A stretch of 64,000 bases of DNA from Copromyces sp. CBS 386.78 (lineage: Eukaryota > Ascomycota > Sordariomycetes > Sordariales > Sordariaceae). The stretch is taken from positions 124,001 through 188,000 of the forward strand of contig MU839123.1 of assembly GCA_030685235.1 (NCBI GenBank), in the 5' to 3' direction. Positions 1-11,095 of the stretch are shown here, piece after piece. Position 1 is the first letter of the stretch. Each line of letters starts with the position of its first letter. Below the pieces are notes generated by a model. That model made no database searches and was not told the origin of the DNA. It saw nothing but the letters and a program-made list of their open reading frames with translations. A program made the translations under genes and the position numbers.

Positions 1-2550
1 GGAGGCTCTAAATATTAAAAGGGTGTTATAACGTTTCTTAGAATTCGCTAATTTCTATTAGTAATTTATTAAATACTTTTCTATTTTAGCGGGATTATTA
101 TATAAATTAATAAAGAAGATTATTAAAGATTAAAAATAGGAGGACTAGTATTAACGCTCTTTTAACGCGCTTAAATGAATTTTTATTAGTAGACTAATAT
201 TATATATCTATAATTAGTTTAAATAAACGGTTATAAAAACGGATACTTTAAATTAGGCTTACGGCGGTACTTTCTCTTAGTATAACGAAAATAGGGTATT
301 ATAGCCGGTAATTTACTTTAATTAACAATATTTATTAATAGAATATAATTATAATATTTATAATAAAAAACTATTTATTATTATTAAAGCGCTAGAAGAA
401 TAGAAGTTAAAATTAGAGGGAATATAATAGCTATTTAAAGTCTTAATAGACTATAAAGGATTAAAATTGTTTATAATTAATAAATAATTAATATTATAGT
501 ATATAAAATAATTATAATTTTTTTCCCGCTTTAATTTTATTATTTAATACCGACCGGACTTACTATAGGTCCGCCCTAATATATTAAATTGTAAATTGAA
601 GGATATTCCGAAATACGAAGGCAATAAATGCCTTCTAATAAGGAATAAAATTTTACTAAAGAAGAATATTTTTATTAACAGTTCCTACGTCCTAAAAAAT
701 AAAGGGGATCTAGAGGTTTTTATCGGGATAATTTACCTTTATAATTTAGAAATTATAGACGAAACGTCGGTAAATAATTTAATAATAGAAATTTATAAGA
801 AATTAACCCTTTTCTAAAATGTATTCGCCTATTTAATAGATTTAATAAGGAAAATGTAATTAAAAGAAGTTAAAGGAAGTTTTAAAAAACTTTCGTTCGT
901 AAAATACTGTGCTATATAAGGCCGGATCTATTATTATAATTTAATTCTCCTTAACTTTAGAAATATTAAAGTTTACTATTAATTAATCCGCTGTATTTAT
1001 AATACGCTAGGAGTAGGGTACTTAGGGAAGGAGAAGATTTATAACCTTCTCCTCTAATTTTTCTTTTAGCCGGGGATATATAATATAATAAAAATTTATT
1101 ATAAGACCTATTTAATGTATATAAAAACGAAGCTATTATAATATGCGCTATATAGATTTTTAAAATTATTACTAGTACTTTTTGCTCTATAGAAGGATAT
1201 TTCTATCGATTATATTATACTATTAACGCCCTACGAATGCTACGGATAGGTATTCTAATACGTCGCGGTAATTATTAATAAATTAATAAAAATACGGTAT
1301 TTTATCCCTATAATAGAATTAATTGCGGAGGAATTAGTGGACCGCTTTATAAAACGGGTCTATAATATTTATAATTTACTTAATATTATTATATTTAATT
1401 GGGGTTCTTAGTTTATTTTATAATTTTAGAAAACGTTATTAATGAAGTTAGAAATTAATTTTACGCCCTCCTCCGCTTTTTACTTAATTACGAACGGGCA
1501 AACGGAATGTATTAACGTAGAAATAGAAAAATACTTACGAATTTTTATTAATTAAATATAAAACGATTAAGTTAATTAATTACTAATAATGGAGTTTACT
1601 ATTAATAATTTAATTTTAGAGACGACGGGAATTTCGCTATTTTTTATTAATTATAAATTCTATCCCTAGATAGGGGTCGAACCCGTTACGCCGTACCCCC
1701 TAAAAATATTAAAGACTTAATAAGATAAATATTTTAAAATTATTAAAATTATTAATTAGTTTAAAATGATTTTAAATTACGTAACGACTAAAGTAAAAGA
1801 AGCGTAGAAGTAATATAAGGATAATGTTAATAAAAAGAAATTGGACGCCCTGTAATATAAAATCGGAAATAAAGTTTTATTAAGTATAGAAAATTTCGAA
1901 ATTAAAAGATTATATATTAAATTAATTCTGTTTTGGGAAGGGCTATTCGAAATCCTAAAGGCTAATAATTATATAATTATTCTTTAATTCTTAATTAATA
2001 TAAAATATAATCCTATATTTTACATTAGTAAGGTAAAACTTTAGGAAGGACGTACCGAAAGGGACGTAAGGGCAAATTAAAGGAGGATTATAAAGCGGAT
2101 AGATAATAGGAAAAATTCTATCAAATAAGACTTTAATAGTATAAGTAGTTATAAACGGAATTTAAAGAATAAATAATAAGAATACTACGTCTTATAAGTA
2201 CTGTTATACGTACTAGATTAATAAAAATAAATTAATATTATAATATATTTAGAAGCGGTATGGAAGTTCTACGAAAGCTATTTAAACGAACCGGCGCTGC
2301 TAAATTAAATTGCTATAGAAAAGCGGCGTAAAGCAATAACGGACCAGTAGTTAGAAGCGGACTAACTATTATTAGCGGAGGTAAGAGCGGATTAGTTAGT
2401 ACTAGCGGGAAATATGGGGTATAGAGGATTAAAGAGGTCGCTACGTAGAGTAATAGCGGCTATAAAGGCTTTTATAGGGCAGATTAAACGATTAATAGGT
2501 ATTTTAATTGTTTTATATATTATTAATTAGTTATATAGCTTCTTTTAATC
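1..2550 (+). mobile_element. RIP-degraded Ty3/gypsy retrotransposon relic (pol, 5' end outside window)
   Basis: Read on the + strand through many stop codons, this AT-rich stretch gives the gypsy pol order. The end of the reverse transcriptase comes first (FLEFANFY near 45-60). RNase H follows: a mutated ETDASD-like site near 240, then VLIDYKGLKLF near 445-480. The integrase zinc-binding and catalytic core lie at about 970-1690, with TPYECYG near 1230, NWGSQF near 1400 and NGQTEC near 1490. A chromodomain-like tail (WEAVWKFYESYL) is near 2250-2290. In-frame TAA/TAG codons stand where Gln or Trp is expected, which fits C-to-T and G-to-A RIP. No 3' LTR could be delimited, and the 5' part lies left of the window. 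The element cannot be autonomous. The family call is firm from motif order; the right edge is approximate. Confidence 0.85.
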
Positions 2551-2770
2551 CGGGGTAATATTATAGGGTTAGCCTTGTAATAGTTTAGAGTATACGGATA
2601 GTAATTATTAGAACTAGGGATTAGGCTATAGCTCCGAGTATAGTATAAGGCTATTACGGCCTTCGTAGAAGGCTACGATGGCCTTATTATCGCTATCGCT
2701 ATATAGGTCGTATTAGTTCTATAGCATTTATAAGATTGTTGTAGAGCTAATCTCCTAAATTGGCTTCTAT
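2551..2770. other. Unassigned AT-rich junction between gypsy and copia relics
   Basis: This interval separates the last recognisable gypsy residues (+ strand) from the first recognisable copia integrase residues (- strand). It may contain the gypsy 3' LTR or more copia integrase, but neither reading can be supported by eye. No intact ORF is present. Confidence 0.4.
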
Positions 2771-3966
2771 AAAGACTAGTCTAGGATCGCACCCTTGAAC
2801 CTTTTCTCTTACTCCTTCGTGCAATTACGTATATTCTTACCTACCTTGTGCCTTTGTACCGTGATAATACAAGTAAAATATACGATGTATCTAATACCTA
2901 TATAGCTAGGCTAATTATAATTAGTAACGTCTACCCGCACGTATTATAATATTCTAATTATTATAAAATTGTAAACTACCTTAAGTATTTTATTTATTAT
3001 CTTCAAAATATTATATACTTTACAATCGTCCTCCTCCTATCTAGATATAAAGATACCTACTTTCTAATAAGCTTTAATAACCTATTATTTTCCAACGTAT
3101 ATTAATTGTTTATATATAGTCTTATAAGTTATCGAAGCTATTAAAACTCTAAGGAATTCTCGATTCTAATTAAAATTATTAGGAAGTATAGTAAATAAGG
3201 TAGGGACGTTACCAGCCTAACTATATTATATAATATATTTACCATACGAAATCTAATTACTTTTTATCATCCACTCTATACTGTTATTAAGTAGGCCAAC
3301 AAATATAATAAAATTAGCTAAAACGTCAGGGCAGAACTACACATCCTTAATCATTACCCTTATTATACTGTATTATATTATTAGTATCGTTAATTCCACT
3401 GTACCTTTATAATACGAATATATAGAGTTACTATTACCTACCACATACTTAAAGGGTTCGGTTAATAATTATATATTTATAAACTATTTAAAATAGTTGA
3501 ATATACTAGTAGCACATCTAAAATTGTAAAGAACTTTATTATATATATTATCGTTATTATTAATATTATTCATCAATTATACCTTAAAAACCTATTGGAT
3601 TTTAGCGTTTAAATTAACTACAAGCTCTACTAAAAATCCTAATTATCAGAATTAAAATCGTCATAGCTTAATACTATAAAACTATTAATACTACCGTATA
3701 AAAGGGAACTCTTTAAAGAAGGATAGGTAAGGCCATTATTCGTATTAATAATAGCTATAATTATACTAGACTTTACTTCCATTAATTCTTTCTTTTTCTT
3801 CCAATTATCTAATACCTTCTTTAGGTTATACATCCAATAATCTAAGGTCTTAGAATTCCTATAATAACCGCAATCGAAATATTTATAACCTTTCGTAATA
3901 TCTCTACTATATATAGAACACTTCTTTATCTCTCTCTTCTTCTTATCCTTATTATCCTTATTACCT

Positions 3967-4023
<57 letters not shown>

Positions 4024-4787
4024 ATATTATTAATTTGAATAAAAATACTAAAGGTTAAATTCCGCTTCTCGCTATTGCTAATAATACTAAACTTACCTAA
4101 AAACACTAAGGGAACTAGCTTCTTCGTTTCTATATCCATAGCTTAAAGGCGGACTTCGATAGGGTACTAGGTTCTAACCATATTAAACAAGATAACCATT
4201 TCGAAATCGTCGTCGATTAGGAGGTTAGCTTCCGTTATACGTTTACGGCAAATATTATACCGTTGTAAAAACGACTCTATAATATCGAAAAATTATTTTT
4301 TAAAAGAAAAATATTTTTAAAGGACATCTACTCTAGCTTCATCTATAACCTTTACGATAATTTTTTAGACTAACTAGTAATAATAATTAAGATTTCTATC
4401 TTGTAAGTTCCATCCGTTAATCTAGAAGGTTATTCTAATATTCTCTACTTTTAGAATATTATAAATAGCAGCAATTACTCTAACTCTATTAGCTCGCTAT
4501 ATTTTGTACTCCTTTAAATCTTTATCCTTCAGTTCTAATTTATTTTTCGGACTAAAGATATAGTCTATAAAGTTAACGCAATTTAAAGCAACCCAAAGAA
4601 CTACCTCCTAATCACCCAAATTCTTCTCGCCTTTCAATTATATAAGGGTTACTATATCGGTTAGATTATTATTTAAAACCATAGTTAATAGAATAAATAA
4701 TAAGGTTTTAGGGGAGGATTAATCGTAATTATCGTCTTAGTAAATAATCCTTATAAAGGTATCGGTAAATCGTCGACTTAAAGTATC

Positions 4788-4935
4788 AAGGCATAAATCG
4801 TATTACTAACTTTAATAGGATTCTATTAAGGCGTAAATTACTTCGCTAACTTAGAAGGTTGTCAAAGCGTAAATCGCGTCGCTAACTTCCAAGTTAGTAA
4901 GGTTATTAAGGCGTAGATCGCATCGCTAACTTAGA
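4788..4935 (-). repeat. Four diverged copies of a ~25-bp motif in the copia leader
   Basis: Four related units begin near 4788, 4828, 4864 and 4908, spaced 36-44 bp. On the + strand each reads roughly AAGGCGTAAATCGC followed by RTCGCTAACTT. They differ mainly by C/T and G/A changes, as RIP would produce. They lie between the primer site and gag of the - strand copia relic, so they are probably part of its untranslated leader or gag start. Confidence 0.6.
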
Positions 4936-4976
4936 TTGATTTCTATTAGGAGGTCGCGCTTAGTTAGCGTTACGAC

Positions 4977-4991
4977 AGAGGGTTCATAACC
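4977..4991 (-). other. Primer-binding site of left copia relic (half initiator tRNA-Met type)
   Basis: The + strand reads AGAGGGTTCATAACC. With one transition this equals the anticodon arm of eukaryotic initiator tRNA-Met (GGGCTCATAACC). In element orientation it lies directly after the 5' LTR. Drosophila copia is known to prime from a 5' fragment of initiator tRNA-Met ending in the anticodon loop; the same arrangement is inferred here. The site in the copia element on the right of the window has the same position and sequence class. Confidence 0.65.
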
Positions 4992-5182
4992 TATAAGATA
5001 GATTACGAAAGATAATAGGAATAATAATAATATATTAATTAAGAGATCTAGCTAACTGAAGCTGGAGGAGATCACCAGTTATATAGAACTGGTAATAAAG
5101 AGGAAGGTCTGCAAAGGAGGGGATTCTAGGTGCTGCCAGATCCGCTGTCAAAGGAGGGTTGCAGGGCAAAGGCCCTGCAGCA
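4992..5182 (-). repeat. Putative 5' LTR of the left copia relic
   Basis: In element orientation the segment starts TGCTGCAGGG and ends CTTATA next to the primer site. The end is plausibly a RIP-mutated ...CA. The outer half (about 5060-5182) is of ordinary composition, while the inner half is AT-rich. The outer edge is uncertain because a second TGCTGCA start exists 26 bp further out (5208). No second LTR copy is visible in the window, so a target duplication cannot be tested. Confidence 0.5.
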
Positions 5183-5209
5183 CGAAAGAACTAGCGGTCT
5201 GTGCAGCAA

Positions 5210-7854
5210 ACGCCCAGAATCTTCTCACAGTGTCCCTCGCCAGAGCGGTATACTCTCGTGCTCCGGTTATCATCCTCGATGATGTGATGAGTGGCTTGGA
5301 TCCTACGACTGCTAAGGACATCACTACGAGGTTGTTTAGCAGGCAGGGTCATCTTAGTAAGGCGGGTGTTTCGGTTATACTTGCCACTCATAATAGTAAG
5401 TCTCCTCCTCACCTACACTGTCATGGTCCCGGTCAGTAACTGTTTTCCTAGAGCGCCTCCTCCCCTATATGAACGAGATAATCGTCCTCGAAAGCGGCAA
5501 AATCGCAGATATTGGCTCATACAACAAGATCCAATCGCGAGGAGACCTCAAGCTAATGGTCATGACCGACGACGATACCATTGAGTCCGGGGAGGAGCAG
5601 CAGCAGTCCATAACAGATGAAGTAGCACCACCAAGGGACAGCAAAACCCGGCCATAACAACCCCCCAACAACAACAACCAGCCAAGCCACCCAACCTCGA
5701 ACGTCGCCAGGGCAGCTGGTCCGTCTACTCCTACTACGCCCGCAGCGCCGGCGCCCTCAGCCTCTCCCTCTGGGCCTTCTTCACCATCCTGGGCGCCATC
5801 ACATCCAACTACATGACCATCTGGATATCCACTTGGAGCTCCGCCAGCACTCCCTCGGCCTCCAACCCCGACCCAAACCCGAATCTAGGTTACTACCTGG
5901 GCATCTACACGCTTCTCGTTGTGCTCGCCCAAAGCGGTGCCGTAGGCGAGTGCTTCGTCTTTTTGATCAACATCATCAGCCACACGGCCTTGTCTCTTCA
6001 CACCGATCTTTTGAATTCTGTCCTTTCCGCCCCCCTCTCGTTTTTCTCCCAGTCTTCACCATCATCATCATCACCAGCCACAGACTCAATTTCTTCAGAA
6101 AACGACAACAGCGAAAACACAAGTGAAGACACCGGCACGATAACCAACCGCTTCTCCCAAGACATGGACCTAATAGACATGACCCTGCCCATCCAAGCCA
6201 TCAATGTTTACGTCTGCCGGTTCCTACGCCCTGGTGCAGCTCATCATCCTTTGTGTCCTGGGGAAATACCTCGCCGCCACCATCCCATTACTCGCTATCA
6301 CCCTCTTCCTGGTGCAGAAGTACTACCTCCGCTCGTCGCGCCAGCTGCGTCTGCTAGACATCGAAGCCAAAGCGCCTGTTTACAAGCACTTTCTCGAGAC
6401 CGTGACGAGTGGAGGCGTGGTTAGCATCCGCGCGTTTGGTTGGGGTGAGAGATGGAATAAAAGACTCGCAAAAATGGTGGATGAGGCGCAGAAGCCGTTT
6501 TATATGCTGGCTTGTATCCAGCAGTGGTTGGCGCTGGTGCTGGACTTGGTGGTGGGCGGGATGGCGGTTGTGTTGGTGGGTGTTGCTGTGGGTGTCGCAC
6601 CGGATCCGGAGAAGGGACCTTCAGATAACAAGACGGCAGTGAGCGCGGGGGCACTTGGTGTGAGCTTGGTTTTGGTGATGACTTTCAACGAGTTGATCGT
6701 GCAGACGTTGCAGGCGTGGACGAGGTTGGAGACGTCAATTGGGCGGTGGCGAGGGTGAGGGACTTTGTGAGGACGACGCCGAAGGAGGAGGATCCGGCCG
6801 CGAGTTATGACAATGACAATGACAATGACAATGGGGGAGATGGACATGAAAGACTGGCGGGATGGCCTTCCAGGGCTGAGATCAAGATCGAGAAGATCTG
6901 TGCCAGTTACGGGTATGTTGTCCAGCCCCTCCTTCCTGATGTGACCCCTGAATAAAGTAAACAAACCTGCCCGGAAATCAACATGACCCATCTAGCCCCG
7001 CCACCTCCTCCAACTCCAACACCGGAAGCGGCCCCGCACCAGCCCTCAAAAACCTCACCCTCACCATCCCCGCCGGCTCCAAGCTAGCAGTTATCGGTCC
7101 CTCCGGCTCAGGAAAAACCACCTTCCTTCTCTCCCTGCTACGCATGATCCCGCTCTCTTCGGGGTCCATAACCATCGACGCCCTCAACCTCTCCACCATC
7201 CCCCGCTCCCGCAAATCCCCAATATTCAACGTGATCCCCCAAGACCCCTTCTTCATCCCTAACACCAGCTTGGCCTTCAACCTCGACCCCTTCTCCTACC
7301 TCTCACCCTCCCATCTTCCTCTCACCGAAGCAGCAAGAGCAAAAATGGAATCCGCCCTCCGACTCGTGACCCTCTGGCCCGGTCGCGTGACCGCCAACGG
7401 GCAGACGCTCGACAGCGAGCTGATCACATCCGAATGGTCGGTGGGAGAGCTGCAGCTGCTGGCGCTGGCGAGGGCGTTGCTGATGAAGGACAAGACCAAA
7501 ATCTTGGTGCTGGATGAGGCGACGAGTAGTGTCGACGAGAGAACGGAAGCAGTGATGCAGGAGGTTATTGAAAGGGAGTTTAAGAAGCATACAGTTATCA
7601 GCGTGGTGCATCGGTTGACGTATATTGAACGGTTTGATCTGGTGGCGGTGTTGAAGGGCGGAGAGATGGTTGAGTTTGGGGCGCCAGGTGGGCCGGGAGG
7701 GTTGATTGAGGGGGCTTTAAAAAGACGAGGTCGGGGTCAGGGTCAGGGTGAGGTCCAGGGCGAAGGTAAGGAAAAAAGGAGAGAGTGTGGCAGTGGGAGT
7801 GTTTTTGAGGAGTTGTACAGGGGCTTTTATCAGGGGAACAGGAATGATGCCTAA
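5210..7854 (+). pseudogene. 5'-truncated, frameshifted ABC-C (MRP-type) transporter
   Basis: The sequence encodes the second part of a full-size ABC-C exporter. It runs from NBD1 after the signature motif (SLARAVYSR, Walker B VIILDDVMSGLD, H-loop ATHN), through TMD2, to NBD2 (Walker A GPSGSGKTT near 7100, Walker B ILVLDEATSSVD near 7505, HRL H-loop near 7610), ending at TAA 7854. Clean introns are 5396-5451 and 6913-6995. The 5' half (TMD1, NBD1 Walker A) is missing: coding sequence resumes after a probable intron acceptor TTCTCACAG near 5229, and copia LTR lies just upstream. Three frame changes lie in exons: between 5621 and 5657, near 6203, and near 6742. Substrate unknown. Truncation plus frameshifts make it a pseudogene; sequencing errors could explain some shifts but not the missing half. 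Confidence 0.85.
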
Positions 7855-8657
7855 GTGACCTCAAGGGGATGAAAGACTGATTCAGTTTGTTTTGACTTGA
7901 ATAAATTGTATCAAGTCCAGGATTTAGGTAGAGATCCTTTTCGTGGGTCACCGCCCCAAGAAACGAACTATTCCAGAATCCCAATTGGGCGGCTAACCGG
8001 CAAGCATCCGAGACAGTATCGAATACAGATTCCGCAAGAGTATTCCAAGGCGTCTACAATTGAAATTAGCGGTGTTGTTGCAGAGTGAGATTTTTTGGAA
8101 AGCTAAACCGCTTTTGTGAGATATACAGTATGAAAGAAGTCGGGCAGCTCTCAGGACGAAGAAGGACGGTTGGCTTGGCTGTAAGGAAAACTGGCAAATC
8201 CTCAGACGTATAACGCCGCTGTAATACCTAGGCAGGTGGTGTGAAGGACAGTCCGGACAGTCTCTGGGCGCAGTCTGGTGTGAGGGTGCCCAGAACATCT
8301 TTCACAGCACATGCTAGGAACGGTCTTGAGAGGATTTTGTGCAATCTTACAATGAGACTGACATGGTGGAGAATGTAACGATCTCCTAGACTTGGTCGAC
8401 AGTGCGGTGGATGCTGTTCCTTGGCATTCGATCTGCTCATGGGAGATATAATCGGATTCCGATGGTCATCCGTAAGAGTAACGCTGAGTGAACCTTCGTT
8501 TTACATATCCGGGAAATCCACGACGCAGAAGCGGAAAATGGCCAGGTGATACAGCAAGGTAGCCTGGCGGGATGGGGGCAATCGTCATCATCATCAACAC
8601 GGTGGATTATCGTACAACGAGCATTTCTCCGACCACTTCTTAGCGTCTATGTCCTTT
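7855..8657. other. Intergenic between ABC pseudogene and HIBCH gene (convergent)
   Basis: About 800 bp between two convergent 3' ends. It holds their untranslated tails. I see no further gene or RNA. Confidence 0.6.
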
Positions 8658-10259
8658 CTATTCCTTCTTCCATTGGAGACTACCCGTGTTCCGCATGGCC
8701 CTGCGATCCAGGACGTCGGAAACGACTTCCCGAACACCCTGCTTGCCGCGCCTGGTCTCGACAAAGTGGTCGATGAGCTTTTCCCGGGTGAAGTTGCCCT
8801 TCTCCATGGCCTCCCTGACGTCGTGGTCGTTGGGCAGGCCGAACTTGTTGTAGGGATACTGCGTGTAGGATCTGCTGTTGAGCAGCTTCAGCTTAGGAAG
8901 CTCGGGGTCGTTGGTGAAGTAGTCCTCGGTGATGTTGGCACCAGGCGGAATCTCGTCCAGCGAAGCCGGGTTCCACTTGGCGGGCCCGTTTTTCCCCTTG
9001 TCAATGAGCAATGCCTTGACGCCCTCATTGAAGTCGTGAGACTTCATGAACTTGGCAGCCATCTGATGTTCGCGTCTGAAGGTGTTGGAAATGTCCCAAG
9101 TCTTGCCGAGGCGCATCTGACGCAGCGTAACATGCAGAGAAGTAGGGGAGCGCTGGGTGAGCTCCTCCAAGGTGGTCCGAGCCCAGCCCATAACGCGTTC
9201 CTGAGCGGCTTCCTCCTTGAGGGCGGCAATGATCTCATCGATCGTGTTGTGCTTGAAGCAACGGTCGATAGCAAGGCGAACCTCGCCGCTAATCTGGATC
9301 TTCTCGTCGTAGGGAACACCGGTGGAGAATTCCTCGATGGTGTCGTTGATGACGCCAAGGCGCTGCTCCATGGTCCAGTAGTCCTGGGGGGTAAGCTCGG
9401 CAAGGCGGGATTCCAGGGCGGGAAGACTGCTCGAGTGAAGGTAGTGGGTGGCAATGCCGGCGTAGTAGACCTGAACACCATGGAGCATGGCGCTGGTGAG
9501 ACCGAGGTAGGTGCCGACCTGGCCAGGCATCCTGGGAAGGAAGAAAGAAGCGCCGACGTCGGGGAAGAAGCCAATCTTGGTCTCGGGCATAGCGAAAACG
9601 GTGCGCTCGGTGGCGATTCTGAAGGGGGCGTGGATGCTGAGACCAACACCACCTCCCATGGTGACGCCGTCGAGGATAGCCACGTAGGGCCTGGTGTAGG
9701 TGGAAATCAGGTGGTTGAGCTTGTATTCGAGGCCGAAGTAGTCGACCGAATTCTTGATACCCTCGGGGCCCTCGGCGTTCTGCTTGGCCAGGGCGGCGAC
9801 ATCACCGCCAGCGCAAAAGGCCTTGTCTCCGGAACCCTTGATGACGATGACGTTGGCCATGTCGGAGCGTTCCCATTCGAGGAGACGGGGCGCGATCTTG
9901 CGGATCATGGAGCCATTGAGGGCGTTGTACTTGGCTGGGCGGTTGAGCTCGATGGAGCGAAGGTTGTATAGACTGTTGAAGAGGACATCCTCGGGCTCGT
10001 CACCCTCGACGGGCTTGAACAACTCGGCGGCGGCTTGGGTCGAGATCTGGGAGGAGCGCGAGTTAGCTGTGTCCGTCTCGGGGTCCATGGTGTGTGTGGT
10101 CTTTTTTCAGAAGGAGCATCTTACTGGGGCCTGCTGGCCTGACAGGACTTTGGCCCTGAGCGGCATGGCTGCGGCGAAGGAGGTTGGTCGGCAGCAGCTG
10201 CGAGAAGCCACAGCAGAAGCCAGGCCGGCGCGGCTGGCAATGGACCTGGAGAACAACAT
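8658..10259 (-). CDS. EHD3: 3-hydroxyisobutyryl-CoA hydrolase, mitochondrial
   Basis: Two exons, 10125-10259 and 8658-10046 (78-nt intron; GTAAGA donor, branch GCTAAC, acceptor CTCCCAG), give 507 residues. The first 45 residues (MLFSRSIASRAG...) are Arg/Ser/Ala-rich without acids: a mitochondrial presequence. The body is a crotonase fold: IELNRPAKYNALN, the oxyanion-hole loop AFCAGGDVAAL, DGVTMGGGVGLS and AMPETKIGFFPDVG are the hallmarks of the hydrolase branch, which releases 3-hydroxyisobutyrate in valine breakdown. Exon 1 lacks the long reading frame and is easily missed; the only ATG there is at 10259 (the open frame further upstream begins with TTG). An ATG inside the intron (10088) is in frame with exon 2 and could give a 476-residue form without presequence. 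Divergent from SmD2. Confidence 0.92.
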
Positions 10260-11095
10260 GGATAGGTAGGAATGGAATGGAATGAAACAAGAGTTCAATG
10301 GAAGAAAAATAGTCCAAAATCCACCCCGAGGCTATGTTTAGCACCGCTGTTGCATCATTGACCGGCCAAGGGACTTGGGAGACTCGGGATCCGTTTTCCT
10401 GGGGAAAGGGAAACGGGGAATGATAGGACGATCGCAAAGGAATGGAATGCCGCGCGTGGATGCAGGAACGGAACCGTGACGATAAGTGATAGCGAGAGTA
10501 TGTGCAAATGGAACCCACTTTTTTTTACTGAATTCGCGAAATGGAGCTCCAGAGGGGCACGGCGCTTGGAATGGAATCCCCAGGGCGGGGTTACGGGGGA
10601 GCTAAAGCTTGTTGTGCCTGTGGAATCTGCCGGTCCCGTCCGCTATCGCTGTAGAAATTGGAATGACCTCCGGCCGATGGTATCCATTTCTAGAAGTGAC
10701 GCTCGGACCCTCCGCTCACTGGAACCCGATGTCCCGGCAGTCCGGGCGTTATGCTCGGTGGGGCTGGCAGACCCCGGAGCGGTCCTCAGCCTTCCGCATT
10801 GGGGTCCACTTGAAGCTTCTCATCCAATGGTTCCCCCAAAAGCTTGGCGCGTGTACAGCTCCACGCTCGCCGCCGCGCCTGGCCGCCTGCTGCTGCAACA
10901 TTTCGTGGATAGCGATAGCATCCATTACATAGTATACAGCATTACCACCATACACCAACCCACACCCAAACAATAAGGTAACTTCGAGTCGGCAACCAGT
11001 TTTCATTCAACCACGAAATTACCACTATAACTTATCCGTCTCAACACATATTCCACTACCACCAAATTTCAACTCCAGACCAAAACACCTTCGTC
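10260..11095. promoter_or_regulatory. Divergent promoter region HIBCH / SmD2
   Basis: About 840 bp between two start codons pointing away from each other. Short GGAAT-type repeats occur near 10269-10285 and 10440-10450. No intact gene is visible. Shared control is possible but unproven. Confidence 0.5.

Larger units (their letters stand above)
2771..4991 (-). mobile_element. RIP-degraded Ty1/copia retrotransposon relic (leader, gag, protease, integrase start)
   Basis: On the - strand, from right to left, the stretch reads as leader, gag, protease and the beginning of integrase. The gag part includes LLIDDDFEMVILFN near 4190, and a 166-codon open stretch at 3639-4139 with an Asn run and a mutated CCHC-like knuckle in which expected His codons have become Tyr. 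The protease and pre-integrase follow (ATSIFNYFK near 3500; SITYKTIYKQL near 3120). The integrase start has EEDDCKV near 3040 and YVRVDVTNYN near 2945. RT and RNase H are missing, lost or displaced where the gypsy element begins. Stops and His-to-Tyr changes fit RIP. Its layout resembles the complete copia element at 51177-57012, but the sequences differ enough to be another family member. Confidence 0.75.

Noticed and set aside
596..817. 73-codon + strand ORF in the gypsy block
   Set aside because: It begins with TTG and is a fragment of the mutated gypsy pol frame between RNase H and integrase.
3639..4139. 166-codon - strand ORF with an Asn run, as an independent gene
   Set aside because: It is the gag segment of the RIP-mutated copia relic. 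The similarity continues beyond both ends through stops, so it is not a separate host gene.
8649..9971. 440-codon + strand ORF
   Set aside because: It is an antisense shadow of the hydroxyisobutyryl-CoA hydrolase gene, produced by high GC at third positions. The - strand has clear crotonase motifs.
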